From: Chryseobacterium edaphi
GTDB taxonomy: Bacteria; Bacteroidota; Bacteroidia; Flavobacteriales; Weeksellaceae
NCBI RefSeq assembly: GCF_025628985.1
Contig: NZ_JAOTEM010000001.1
Coordinates: forward strand, 1,674,001-1,738,000
Direction of reading: 5' to 3'
DNA: 64,000 bases
Position numbers and translations under genes: made by a program. The notes below the pieces were generated by a model. That model ran no database searches and was not told the DNA's origin. It was given only the letters and a program-made list of their open reading frames with translations. Position 1 is the first letter of the stretch, and every line of letters starts with the position of its first letter. Below are positions 24,823 to 33,170 of this stretch, one piece after another.

Positions 24823-25045
24823 GGGACAAAAGTTTTTTATACATGAGTAACATGAGTTTTAAGTTTAATGGATTGAGGATATTTAGAACACATAAGATTA
24901 AAAATCGAAAATTCTCTTTTGGGAGCAGAAAACTGCTTATAATCGAATGGATTTTAGGTATGATTACAAAAATTATTGTTGAAAATAAAATTGTTATTTG
25001 TGAGGGGGCACGAAGTTTTTGACACATCATTCACATGAGTTTATG
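24823..25045. repeat. Pair of degenerate direct repeats in the 24772-25171 gap
   Basis: Segments 24823-24862 and 25005-25045 share GGGnCA, a run like AAGTTTTT, and CACATGAGTTT or ACATGAGTTT near the end, with changes between. The rest of the 400-base gap holds no credible open frame. The block looks like decayed copies of an intergenic repeat. Confidence 0.4.
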
Positions 25046-25171
25046 ATTAAAAATTGTGAAATTATTAGAGGGCGTCAATCTGAAATTTGAGATTTCCAAG
25101 TGCGTCAATTTATACTAAGAACTACCACTTCGTACTTGGCTCTTTTTATTTTATAACTGGCTCTTGTTTTT

Positions 25172-25876
25172 TTAAACTAAATATTTCTTCGTTCTCACTT
25201 CAATTTCAGAACCTTCGGCAAGCATTACCGATAAGGGTTCCTGATGATTTAAGCACTCAAAATCTTTACCGTAAATTTTATTAAAACAAATTTCGAGCTG
25301 ATGATTTTTCACTTTGTACCAATCCCATTTCGGATGGCAAACCTCATATTCTGAAGTTTTGTTTGATCTTTTGGTAAAACCGTAATAATGCTCCGTAATA
25401 AATTCAAACTCCGAATCGTTTTCCATAGGAAGTGCATTGTTGTCAGCGGTTATTTCTATAGAATGCCAATTTTTGTCTTTCCAGGAATATTTGATCATGA
25501 AATCGTTCTCGTTATGCTGCATGTGATTTTTCATACGCATAGTTTGATAATTTTCTTTGTAAACTGAGTTTGCTACAAAACTTAAAGCCGGTTTCGGAAC
25601 AATTTCTTTGATGAAAACCACTCCTCTTTTCCATTCATTTCCTTCTTTTTTCTTTACGTAAAATCTAAGATTTACTTCCTCAAAATTTCTGTGAAAAGGA
25701 ATCGGAAGTCCCAATAATTTGGTATTTAAAAACATAAAACCTACAAGACTTACATAACATTTGCCTTTGTAAAAATCAAGTTCAGTACCTTTTGGAAGAT
25801 ATTTCATTAAAATTTCTGGATCGATTTCGTAATTGATAATTGCTAATTTTCGCCATTCGGCTTTCAGGAAATTCAT
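25172..25876 (-). CDS. DUF2071 (YqjF-like) family protein
   Basis: A 234-residue soluble protein of the DUF2071 family. The start MNFLKAEWRKLAIINYEIDPEILMKYLPKGTELDFYKGKCYVSLVGFMF and the later GVVFIKEIVPKPALSFVANSVYKENY block are typical. The acetoacetate-decarboxylase-like fold is predicted for the family, but no activity is established. It is the last gene of a five-gene minus-strand set with a GbsR regulator, a desaturase and an SRPBCC protein, 60 bases after the SRPBCC gene. Confidence 0.8.
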   Translation of the reverse strand: MNFLKAEWRKLAIINYEIDPEILMKYLPKGTELDFYKGKCYVSLVGFMFLNTKLLGLPIPFHRNFEEVNLRFYVKKKEGNEWKRGVVFIKEIVPKPALSFVANSVYKENYQTMRMKNHMQHNENDFMIKYSWKDKNWHSIEITADNNALPMENDSEFEFITEHYYGFTKRSNKTSEYEVCHPKWDWYKVKNHQLEICFNKIYGKDFECLNHQEPLSVMLAEGSEIEVRTKKYLV

Positions 25877-25936
25877 AATTTTTGTTTTTGAATTGTTTAA
25901 GATGAAATAATTTGTGATTGGTTAAATATTTAATTT

Positions 25937-26392
25937 TCAAACCGATAATTCGGCTGTTTTTTTGATCATTTTATTTCTTTCAAGAAGAAAATTCGTCATA
26001 TAATTTTTTAGAAAAAATGTATTGAAAAGTTTCCCAATAATTCCGAATGGAGATTCAAATTCAAAAATATCGATCATCACCGTACTTTCACCTTCTTGAG
26101 AAAAAAGATGCTGATGTTTTAATGACTTGAACGTTCCTTTCAACATGATATCTGTAAATTGATATGGCTTTTTCATCTCAATAATTTTTGAAGTGTGAGT
26201 TTGATAAAACCCCAAATGCTTTGCTCTCCAGGTGACCGTTTCGCCATCTTCAATCAATCCCGAAATTCTTCCCTCAATAGCTTTTTCACCCGTTTTAAAA
26301 GTAGATTTTTGGTGGAGATCGATGTCTCTTGCCAAATCGAAAACTTTGTAAATATCAGCTTTGATGATTGTTTTTAAATGAATGACAGACAT
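25937..26392 (-). CDS. SRPBCC family protein
   Basis: A 151-residue SRPBCC/START-fold protein. It starts IHLKTIIKADIYKVFDLARDIDLHQKST, the usual family opening, and continues with ITGL-type loop ISGLIEDGETVTWRAKHLGFYQTHTSKI and ends with a long helix FLKNYMTNFLLERNKMIKKTAEL. Close relatives are annotated as cell-division inhibitors or ligand-binding proteins without proof. The hydrophobic pocket fold would suit a lipid ligand, and the gene is only 2 bases from the fatty acid desaturase gene. Confidence 0.8.
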   Translation of the reverse strand: MSVIHLKTIIKADIYKVFDLARDIDLHQKSTFKTGEKAIEGRISGLIEDGETVTWRAKHLGFYQTHTSKIIEMKKPYQFTDIMLKGTFKSLKHQHLFSQEGESTVMIDIFEFESPFGIIGKLFNTFFLKNYMTNFLLERNKMIKKTAELSV

Positions 26393-26394
26393 GA

Positions 26395-27171
26395 TCAGAA
26401 AGTTTGCTTTTTATGTAATTCGGGTAAAACTTTATCAATTCTCTCAGCTAATTCAGGCAATTTAATTGTTGGAACTGCCGGAAAAAGATGATGTTCCATG
26501 TGATAAAACATGCTGAAAGTTAGTTTGTTTTTCCAAAATCCACGTTGGGTTCTTGCGATTTCCGGATGATTGTGAGTGTCGTGATGAACTGTCCAGACTG
26601 CGAAAAATGCCATTAAAAGTTCTCCAAAAAACATAATGGAAATATGATAAATCAAAAAATTAATTTTAAAATAAAACGCGATGAAAACAAAAACTGAGAT
26701 TGAAATTAGTTCTAAAAACATATTTTGTTTACACTTTCTATTTGCTAATTTAAATGTCATCCAATGAATTAAAAACAGATGCTTTGGCCCGTAGAAAATG
26801 GCTTGATACCATTTCATTGAGGCTGATTTTCCTTCATAATCTTCTTCAGAAAGACAAAATTTGTGATGTCTGATGTGATTGAATTTCACAGCGTGAACGG
26901 AAGCAATCATTGAAATACTGTTCATCGAAAGCCATGTAAGAAATTTTCCTGTACCTAAAGAATTATGAAAACCGTTGTGAACTTGTCTGAGCGCTGTCAG
27001 AAAGTAAAATCCGGAAAACGGAAGCGCCGCAAAATAATATCCTTTGAAAGCCAAAAACAAAGAGATTAGAAGCCAGGGAACACTTATGTTATTTTCAATC
27101 AACATTTCTTTTAGAGAAAGTTTTTTGAGATCTTTCCATTCTACTTTTTTGATTAAATCTGTATGGTTCAT
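26395..27171 (-). CDS. Membrane fatty acid desaturase/hydroxylase-like protein
   Basis: A 258-residue integral-membrane di-iron enzyme. It has about four hydrophobic helices and the His boxes of the family: HNGFH (65-69), HIRHH (99-103), HHDTHNH in the third quarter, and HMEHH in the last 50 residues. All eight-plus ligand His are present. Members introduce a double bond or hydroxyl group into acyl or sterol-like chains using O2 and an electron donor; regiospecificity cannot be read here. It is the likely enzyme of the GbsR-controlled cluster 25172-28259, with 16 bases to the membrane protein gene upstream. Confidence 0.85.
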   Translation of the reverse strand: MNHTDLIKKVEWKDLKKLSLKEMLIENNISVPWLLISLFLAFKGYYFAALPFSGFYFLTALRQVHNGFHNSLGTGKFLTWLSMNSISMIASVHAVKFNHIRHHKFCLSEEDYEGKSASMKWYQAIFYGPKHLFLIHWMTFKLANRKCKQNMFLELISISVFVFIAFYFKINFLIYHISIMFFGELLMAFFAVWTVHHDTHNHPEIARTQRGFWKNKLTFSMFYHMEHHLFPAVPTIKLPELAERIDKVLPELHKKQTF

Positions 27172-27187
27172 TTTTCTTTAGTTTTAA

Positions 27188-27607
27188 TTATTTTTGAGAA
27201 ATTTCATCTTGTTTTTCAATCTTCTTTTCTGAATCTGACCAACTGATGTATAAAGATTGAAAAATTAGAAATGGTGTAAGAAATATCCATGTTAGAGCCA
27301 ACATTCCTGAAAAATTTTCAAAATCACTCCAATCAAAAACAAAAGCCAATCTCCAACTAAGAAAACCTACCACCACGAAAATTGACAGAAACATATATAA
27401 TTTCCTAGAATCATCATTGATAAAATCATCGTTGAAGAATTTAATAATGTTTAAAGTGTACTGTACGATCGCCAAAACAAAAAATTCAACAATCATAATC
27501 TGAGAAAAAATGCCATTTTCGGAATAAAAGCTCTTTACAAAAGTGACAACAAATATTAAAACGGTTACGATTTGAATTTTAAATTCATGTTTTAAAAGTG
27601 TTTTCAT
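27188..27607 (-). CDS. Four-helix membrane protein of unknown function
   Basis: The product is 139 residues from the ATG at 27607. A TTG nine bases upstream is possible but less likely. There are four hydrophobic segments (IVTVLIFVVTFV, IMIVEFFVLAIVQYTL, YMFLSIFVVVGFLSWRLAF, LALTWIFLTPFLIFQSL) and a charged cytosolic tail ending in KQDEISQK. I recognise no family. It is first in the operon ahead of the desaturase. A palindrome at 27702-27719 upstream matches one in the regulator's own promoter. Confidence 0.7.
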   Translation of the reverse strand: MKTLLKHEFKIQIVTVLIFVVTFVKSFYSENGIFSQIMIVEFFVLAIVQYTLNIIKFFNDDFINDDSRKLYMFLSIFVVVGFLSWRLAFVFDWSDFENFSGMLALTWIFLTPFLIFQSLYISWSDSEKKIEKQDEISQK

Positions 27608-27701
27608 TATAATCAATTTTAAAAAGTTATTCTTTTTGTTTTTCCCCCGAAATAAAAAATCAAGATTAAATGAATGATTAAGTTTTTCATAATTATAATA
27701 T

Positions 27702-27719
27702 TTTCAGTAATTATTGAAA
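27702..27719. promoter_or_regulatory. Putative GbsR-family operator, copy 1
   Basis: TTTCAGTAATTATTGAAA has 6-bp arms around a 6-base AT-rich centre. A second copy with the same geometry is at 28400-28417, and both are followed by GTT. It lies between the regulator gene and the membrane-protein/desaturase genes, about 95 bases before the latter's ATG. Confidence 0.5.
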
Positions 27720-27732
27720 GTTGGTTTGAAAT

Positions 27733-27757
27733 AAAAAAGGATTTTGAAGTCCTTTCT
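27733..27757 (-). terminator. Terminator of the GbsR-type regulator gene
   Basis: AAAGG at 27736-27740 and CCTTT at 27751-27755 form the stem. On the minus strand a T run follows. It overlaps the end of the regulator's stop codon region. Confidence 0.7.
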
Positions 27758-28259
27758 ATTTTAGTAAATTGGTGATCTTTCCGACCAGCCAATGATCGTC
27801 ACTTTTAATCGCAAGATCCATAATATTGTTGATTTTGCTTGTGACATTGCTAAAATCATCCATCAATTTGATAAATTCTTTTGCTTCGTCAGAATTGTTG
27901 TCTTCAATGTTTTTTAATTCCTCTAAAAATGCAACAACAGGCTCTATTTCTCTCTTTCTACGCTCTTTTGTGATCTGTTTAAACAAAAACCAAACGTCTT
28001 TTTCTGCAATGAAATATTCTTTTCGGTCACCTTTGATAAACTCTTTTTTTACAATTCCCCAATCCATCAGAGCACGAAGATTCATATTGGCGTTTCCTCT
28101 CGATATCTCCAACAATTCCATCACCTCATCAGTTGAAAGTGGTTTTCCGTTTGCCAAAAGCAAGGCATGAACCTGCGCCATTGTGCGGTTGATTCCCCAA
28201 CTCGTGGCAAATGTTCCCCAAGTCTGAATGTATTTTTCTTTGGCTTCTGAAAGTTTCAT
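27756..28259 (-). CDS. GbsR/MarR-family transcriptional regulator
   Basis: A 167-residue winged-helix regulator of the GbsR family. The N-terminal YIQTWGTFATSWGINRTMAQVHALLLANGKPLSTDEVMELLEISRGNANMNLRALMDWGIVKKEFIKG contains the helix-turn-helix (about 45-75) and the wing. A long C-terminal dimerisation helix follows. Known GbsR proteins are repressors of osmoprotectant genes, but flavobacterial members often sit beside lipid-modifying genes. Two matching palindromes, in its own promoter and before the next operon, suggest autoregulation plus control of the desaturase cluster. Confidence 0.85.
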   Translation of the reverse strand: MKLSEAKEKYIQTWGTFATSWGINRTMAQVHALLLANGKPLSTDEVMELLEISRGNANMNLRALMDWGIVKKEFIKGDRKEYFIAEKDVWFLFKQITKERRKREIEPVVAFLEELKNIEDNNSDEAKEFIKLMDDFSNVTSKINNIMDLAIKSDDHWLVGKITNLLK

Positions 28260-28375
28260 TTCTTTTAAGTTTGTTAGTTTTGCAGTTGATCAGTTACTGT
28301 GTTACTTAGTTGTGTAGTTTTTCAGTTTGAATGAGAACTGTATAATTGAACAACTAAAAACTTCTTTAACTGTTA

Positions 28376-28405
28376 CAAAGATAATCATAGTTTTTGAATT
28401 TTCAA
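28376..28405 (-). promoter_or_regulatory. Promoter of the GbsR-type regulator gene
   Basis: On the minus strand, TTG (28403-28405), a 19-base spacer and TATCTTTG (28376-28383) match the flavobacterial consensus TTG-N17-23-TAnnTTTG. The start codon is about 115 bases downstream. The -33 element lies inside the palindrome at 28400-28417, so a bound protein would block RNA polymerase. Confidence 0.65.
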
Positions 28406-28417
28406 TAATATTTGAAA
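28400..28417. promoter_or_regulatory. Putative GbsR-family operator, copy 2
   Basis: TTTCAATAATATTTGAAA, with 6-bp arms and a 6-base centre, overlaps the -33 box of the regulator's promoter. It matches the copy at 27702-27719. Confidence 0.5.
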
Positions 28418-28431
28418 GTTTATTTTAATAA

Positions 28432-28461
28432 ATAACAGACATCCTTTTGAATGTCTGTTTG
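28432..28461 (-). terminator. Terminator of the vWA-TSP3 lipoprotein gene
   Basis: AACAGACAT (28434-28442) pairs with ATGTCTGTT (28451-28459), a perfect 9-bp stem just after the 28466 stop. On the minus strand the following tract is AT-rich. Confidence 0.7.
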
Positions 28462-28465
28462 AAAT

Positions 28466-30529
28466 CTATTTTTGAATTGCTTTATAGCTTTCGACCAATC
28501 TGATAAATTCTGATCTATACCCTTCATCATCTTTGTTTTTTCCTTCTTTTGCCAGATTTTCAATTTTATCTAAATCTTTTAGCTTAATCAATTTTGAATC
28601 TCTCAAAACCAAGCCAAACCAAGCGACTGACGAAGCAAACTTATAATCCGGACTTGATTGATTTAAGGGTTCTTCAGAATTCTTCACGACTTTTGTGATC
28701 TCTGTACTTTTATCTCCGTCCGGTTTTTTGTATCGGAACTTGATCGTTGCCAACTCATCTCCAAAGTTTTGAGAAGCCGTAGTAGCAGAATATTTCAGTT
28801 TACTTTCTTTCGGAGCAAATGTTGAGTTTACATTTACCGGAATGATTTCGTACAAAGCAGTCACAGTATGACCGCTTCCCAATTCTCCTGCGTCAATTTT
28901 ATCATCAGTAAAATCTTCGTTTCTTAGTTTTCTGTTCTCGTAACCGATTAATCTGTACGATTTAACAAATTTCGGGTTAAATTCAATCTGGATTTTCACA
29001 TCTTTCGCAATTGTGTACATACTTCCGGCGAATTCTCGTCCTAAAAACTTATTTGCTTCCTGTAAATTATCAATATATGCGTAATTTCCGTTTCCTTTAT
29101 CAGCTAAAGTTTCGAGTCTGTTGTCTTTATAATTTCCCATTCCGTAACCTAAACACGTAAGGAAAATTCCTGTTTTTCTCTTTTCTTCTATCAAGGTTTC
29201 AAGGTCTTTTTCAGATGAAATTCCAACATTAAAATCTCCGTCAGTCGCCAAAACTACACGATTATTTCCGCCTTTGATAAAACTTTCTTTTGCTAATTTG
29301 TAAGCCAACTCGATTCCTTCTCCTCCGGCAGTGCTTCCTCCTGCCTGAAGTTGGTCTAAGGCTTTTAAAATTGTTACTTTTTCCGCTGCAGAAGTCGGCT
29401 CCAAAACCGTTCCTGCACTTCCCGCATAAACAACAATTCCTACTTTGTCTTGTGGTCTTAACTGATCCAGTAAAATTTTAAATGAAGATTTTAAAAGCGG
29501 AAGTTTATTTTCATTGCTCATCGATCCAGAAACATCGATCAGAAAAATTATATTGGAATTGGGAAGATTTTCTATCGCCACATTTTTTCCCTGAAGACCT
29601 ATTTTTAAAAGTTTATGATCAGCATTCCACGGAGAATCGCTGTATTCTGTATTGATTGAAAAAGGATGCTTGTTTTCCGGTTGAGGATAATCATATTTAA
29701 AATAATTCATCATTTCTTCAACTCTTACGGCGTCTTTGTCGACAACACTTCCATAATTGATCATTCTTCGGATATTTGAGTATGAAGCATTATCAACATC
29801 AATCGCAAATGTAGAAACAGACTGATTTTTTGTCAGTTCAAAAGGATTTTCAACTAATGAATTGTATTCTTCATCTGTGTTACTGATGGGTTGTACTCCT
29901 TTCTTTCCTTTTATGGTTGTAATTTTTTTACTGTAAACTTTTTTATCTGTAGCAGATTTAGTCTGTTTTACTGGTTTTGACGGAACAATGCGTTGTTGCT
30001 TTTTTTGTGAGCGAGTAATTGAACTACTCTCCAATGAATATTCGATTTCTTCTGCAACCACACTTTTCGGTTTTGGACAACCATTATATTCAGGTAATCC
30101 TGGAACTGTAGGACAAGCATCACCTTTATCTAATATTCCGTCTCCATCTGTATCCGGCCATGGACAACCATTGTTTTCGGCAGGACCGGCGATTGTAGGA
30201 CATGCATCATCTTTATCAATCACGCCATCTCCGTCAGTTTCCGGCCACGGACAACCATTATTTTCAACTGGTCCTGCAACATCTTTGCAGGAATCGTCTT
30301 TATCGGGAACGCCGTCATTGTCTGAATCCGGCCATGGACAGCCTTTATTTTCAAGTGATCCTGCAATTTCAGGGCATTTATCATGATTATTTTTCAGACC
30401 GTCCTGATCTTTATCTTTTTTAATGCTTAATTTTTGAGATTCCGATGTAGAATCGGTAACATTTTTGGTCTTGCAACTTCCTAACAATGCTAAAGCCAAT
30501 GTTGTAATACATAATTTTTTCATACTCAT
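28466..30529 (-). CDS. YfbK-type vWA lipoprotein with thrombospondin type 3 repeats
   Basis: The product is 687 residues from the ATG at 30529; an ATG at 30523 is equally possible. Lipobox LLGSC shows a lipid-anchored, probably outer-membrane protein. Four or five calcium-type thrombospondin-3 repeats follow ([19 protein letters not shown] and similar). After a Lys-rich linker comes the YfbK architecture: [31 protein letters not shown], then a vWA domain with intact MIDAS DVSGSM, and the YfbK C-terminal domain. It is a paralogue of the 30709-33159 protein over the last 470 residues. A similar ECF-type promoter motif precedes both transcription units. Function is unknown; a calcium-dependent envelope adhesion or assembly role is an inference. 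Confidence 0.85.
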   Translation of the reverse strand: MSMKKLCITTLALALLGSCKTKNVTDSTSESQKLSIKKDKDQDGLKNNHDKCPEIAGSLENKGCPWPDSDNDGVPDKDDSCKDVAGPVENNGCPWPETDGDGVIDKDDACPTIAGPAENNGCPWPDTDGDGILDKGDACPTVPGLPEYNGCPKPKSVVAEEIEYSLESSSITRSQKKQQRIVPSKPVKQTKSATDKKVYSKKITTIKGKKGVQPISNTDEEYNSLVENPFELTKNQSVSTFAIDVDNASYSNIRRMINYGSVVDKDAVRVEEMMNYFKYDYPQPENKHPFSINTEYSDSPWNADHKLLKIGLQGKNVAIENLPNSNIIFLIDVSGSMSNENKLPLLKSSFKILLDQLRPQDKVGIVVYAGSAGTVLEPTSAAEKVTILKALDQLQAGGSTAGGEGIELAYKLAKESFIKGGNNRVVLATDGDFNVGISSEKDLETLIEEKRKTGIFLTCLGYGMGNYKDNRLETLADKGNGNYAYIDNLQEANKFLGREFAGSMYTIAKDVKIQIEFNPKFVKSYRLIGYENRKLRNEDFTDDKIDAGELGSGHTVTALYEIIPVNVNSTFAPKESKLKYSATTASQNFGDELATIKFRYKKPDGDKSTEITKVVKNSEEPLNQSSPDYKFASSVAWFGLVLRDSKLIKLKDLDKIENLAKEGKNKDDEGYRSEFIRLVESYKAIQK

Positions 30530-30569
30530 TAATTTTTTTAAAAAAACATTTAACAAATTCACACTAATG

Positions 30570-30597
30570 TATAGATGCAAAAATTTAAAAAGGTTTC
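30570..30597 (-). promoter_or_regulatory. ECF-sigma-type promoter of the vWA lipoprotein gene
   Basis: On the minus strand GAAACC (30592-30597) is followed after 13 bases by GCATCTATA (30570-30578). A similar pair precedes the ECF sigma gene at 33708-33735, with 15 bases between the boxes. The start codon is 41 bases downstream. Confidence 0.4.
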
Positions 30598-30668
30598 AGT
30601 GAAAAATCTATAATTGATGATAAAAAAGCTTTGTTAAGTTTGCCTGATCTATTTAATTTTCAATGAAA

Positions 30669-30701
30669 TAAAAAAGAAATCTCCGAAGAAATTTCTTTTT
30701 A
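30669..30701 (-). terminator. Terminator of the sigma/vWA operon
   Basis: AAAAAGAAAT (30671-30680) pairs with ATTTCTTTTT (30691-30700). On the minus strand T residues follow. Confidence 0.65.
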
Positions 30702-30708
30702 TAAAATT

Positions 30709-33159
30709 TTACTTTTGAATCGTTTTGTAAGTTTCCAGTAATCTCACAAACTCAGACCTGTAACCTTCTTCATCATTTCCTTTTCCTTTCTTAGAAAGTT
30801 TTTCAATGTCAACTAGACTTTTGTTTTTAATTAAATTTGAATTTCTCAAAACCAAACCAAACCAAGCGACCGAAGAGGCAAATTTAAAATCGTCACTCGC
30901 CGAAGAAATTGATTCATTTGAATTTTTTACCACTTGAATAATTTCCGAACTTGTATCTCCGTCAGGTTTTTTATATCTGAATTTCACGGTTGCCAACTCA
31001 TCACTAAAATTTTCATCATTTGTGTTTTTAGTATATTTTAGGTCATTTTCTTTAGGTAAAAACTCAGAATTTACATCATTCGGAATCACTTCGTACAAAG
31101 CTGTAACGGTATGTCCGCTTCCTAATTCTCCGGCATCAATTTTATCATTGGTAAAATCTTCATTCTTCAATTTTCTATTCTCATAACCAATCAATCGATA
31201 TGATTTTACAAATTTCGGATTAAACTCAATCTGAATTTTCACATCTTTTGCAATTGCATACATACTTCCGGCAAACTCTTTTCCGAGAAACTTATTGGCT
31301 TCCTGCATATTGTCGATGTAGGCATAATTTCCGTTTCCTTTGTTAGCTAAAGTTTCCATATGGTTGTCTTTGAAATTTCCCATTCCGAAACCTAGACATG
31401 TAAGGAAAACTCCTGATTTTCTTTTCTCTTCGATCAATGTCTGAAGATCGCCGGTTGAAGAAGCTCCTACATTAAAATCACCATCCGTTGCGATGATTAC
31501 TCGGTTATTCCCGCCTTTAATGAAATTTTCCTGAGCAAGTTTGTAAGCTAATTCAATTCCTTGTCCTCCTGCTGTACTTCCACCTGCCTGCAGTTTGTCT
31601 AAAGCTTCAATTACTTTATCTTTTTCTTTCGCTGAAGTCGGAGGTAAAACCATTCCTGCACTTCCTGCGTAGACTACAATTCCGACTTTGTCCTGCGGTC
31701 TTAATTGATCTAAAAGAACTTTGAAAGATGACTTCAGCAATGGCAATTTATTCGCAGCATCCATCGAACCGGAAACATCAATCAGAAAAACAAAATTTGA
31801 ACTCGGTAATTTATCCATCGGAATATTTTTTCCCTGAAGACCAATTTTCAGTAATTTGTGTTTAGGATTCCATGGCGCATCGTTGTATTCTGTATTGATA
31901 GAAAAAGGCTGGTTGTTTTTCGGTTGCGGATAATTGTATTTAAAATAATTGATCATTTCCTCTATTCTCACTGCATTTTTATTTACCACTTCACCATTAT
32001 TAATCATTCTTCGGATATTGGAATACGCTGCTTTATCAACATCAATTGAGAAAGTAGAAACCGATTGATTTTTTGTCAGTTCAAAAGGATTTTCTACAAA
32101 AGCATCGTATTCTTCAGAGCTATATTGCTGAATTTGTTTTGAACGATTGATGCTGTCCTGAACTTTTTGTAATTTTTTAAATGCTTTTTTCTCTTTTCTG
32201 GAAAGTTTTTTGGTGGTAACAACGACTACTCCATTGGCTGCACGGCTTCCATATAGAGCGGTTAATGCTGCTTCTTTTAAAACATCTACACTTTTTATCT
32301 GCTGAGGATTCAACTTTGTTAAAGCGATCTGGTTAGAAACCATACCGTCAATTACAATCAGAGCCTGATTATTTCCATTTAAACTTCCAGCGCCTCTGAT
32401 GAGAATATTTTGCGGTAGACTTCCCGAAATTGTACTACTTGGTATTTGTTCTTGAATAGAATTTACCACATTGTTGTTGGATGATTGATTATAAAGCCAT
32501 CCATTATTATTACTTGAAATCTTAACTCCTGCAACACTACCTTGTAAGGATTGAACTATATTAGAATTTGAAATTTGATTTGAGGATGATGTCGCATTTT
32601 GTTTTTTTCTAATTCCTAAAGCACCCGTTACAACAACTTCTTTCATCTCTTGTGGCTCATCATCTTTATCTAAAACTCCGTCATGATCCGGTTCCATGTA
32701 ATTTGGGTTACTTGCAACTGCATAATCTCCTTGTTTTGGAACTAAAATATTTGGAGCTTTTACAGGCTCAGGAACTACATTTGAATAAACTAAAACTTGA
32801 TTTTCTTTCTGAGCATTTACAACAGCAATTTCCATTTCAATATTAGATTTCACAGTACTATCAATTACCTCAACTTTAGGATTTACTTTTGGCGAAACCT
32901 TATTTTGAGAAATTTGAGGCTTTGAAATATCAACAATTTCTTTTTTGTTAATAAAATAAAACGCTCCCAAACCAATAATTAAACTCGCTGCAATTCCATA
33001 AGGAAACCAGATAGGAACGTTTCTCTTCTTATCTTCTTTTTTGTCTAATTTCTCTTCAACTTTTGCCCAAACCTTATCGAAACCCGGAAAAGTCGCAGGT
33101 TCTTCCAAAGAATGAGAAGCCTCATTGAATTTTTTATCTATATCGTGATTGTTTTCCAT
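30709..33159 (-). CDS. Anti-sigma-like membrane protein fused to a TonB/SusC plug domain and a vWA domain
   Basis: An 816-residue chimera. Residues 1-47 are a charged cytosolic segment like the sigma-binding tail of anti-sigma factors. Residues 48-70 form one membrane helix, and 71-155 are a periplasmic linker. A single TSP3-like DHDGVLDKDDE (159-169) precedes a plug domain of SusC/TonB receptors at about 173-318: EVVVTGALG, SVAGVKI, ILIRGAGSL, ALIVIDG and ALYGSRAANGVVVVTTK. No beta-barrel follows. Instead comes the YfbK vWA module with MIDAS D461-V-S-G-S and the YfbK C-terminal domain. It starts 11 bases after the ECF sigma gene, so it is probably that sigma factor's membrane regulator. Function is inferred. 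Confidence 0.85.
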   Translation of the reverse strand: MENNHDIDKKFNEASHSLEEPATFPGFDKVWAKVEEKLDKKEDKKRNVPIWFPYGIAASLIIGLGAFYFINKKEIVDISKPQISQNKVSPKVNPKVEVIDSTVKSNIEMEIAVVNAQKENQVLVYSNVVPEPVKAPNILVPKQGDYAVASNPNYMEPDHDGVLDKDDEPQEMKEVVVTGALGIRKKQNATSSSNQISNSNIVQSLQGSVAGVKISSNNNGWLYNQSSNNNVVNSIQEQIPSSTISGSLPQNILIRGAGSLNGNNQALIVIDGMVSNQIALTKLNPQQIKSVDVLKEAALTALYGSRAANGVVVVTTKKLSRKEKKAFKKLQKVQDSINRSKQIQQYSSEEYDAFVENPFELTKNQSVSTFSIDVDKAAYSNIRRMINNGEVVNKNAVRIEEMINYFKYNYPQPKNNQPFSINTEYNDAPWNPKHKLLKIGLQGKNIPMDKLPSSNFVFLIDVSGSMDAANKLPLLKSSFKVLLDQLRPQDKVGIVVYAGSAGMVLPPTSAKEKDKVIEALDKLQAGGSTAGGQGIELAYKLAQENFIKGGNNRVIIATDGDFNVGASSTGDLQTLIEEKRKSGVFLTCLGFGMGNFKDNHMETLANKGNGNYAYIDNMQEANKFLGKEFAGSMYAIAKDVKIQIEFNPKFVKSYRLIGYENRKLKNEDFTNDKIDAGELGSGHTVTALYEVIPNDVNSEFLPKENDLKYTKNTNDENFSDELATVKFRYKKPDGDTSSEIIQVVKNSNESISSASDDFKFASSVAWFGLVLRNSNLIKNKSLVDIEKLSKKGKGNDEEGYRSEFVRLLETYKTIQK

Positions 33160-33170
33160 TGTGTAAAAGT

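Noticed and set aside
24812..25030. 72-codon minus-strand frame in the gap after the fucosidase gene
   Set aside because: It has no recognisable domain and lies in AT-rich DNA that holds degenerate direct repeats.
28260..28375. Repeat array of AGTT-containing units upstream of the GbsR-type regulator
   Set aside because: The units vary in length and sequence, so it looks like low-complexity leader DNA rather than a real tandem array.
29290..30423. Plus-strand frames across the vWA-TSP3 lipoprotein gene
   Set aside because: They are antisense shadows of the calcium-repeat region; their repeated Ser/Gly-Pro pattern comes from the TSP3 DNA repeats.
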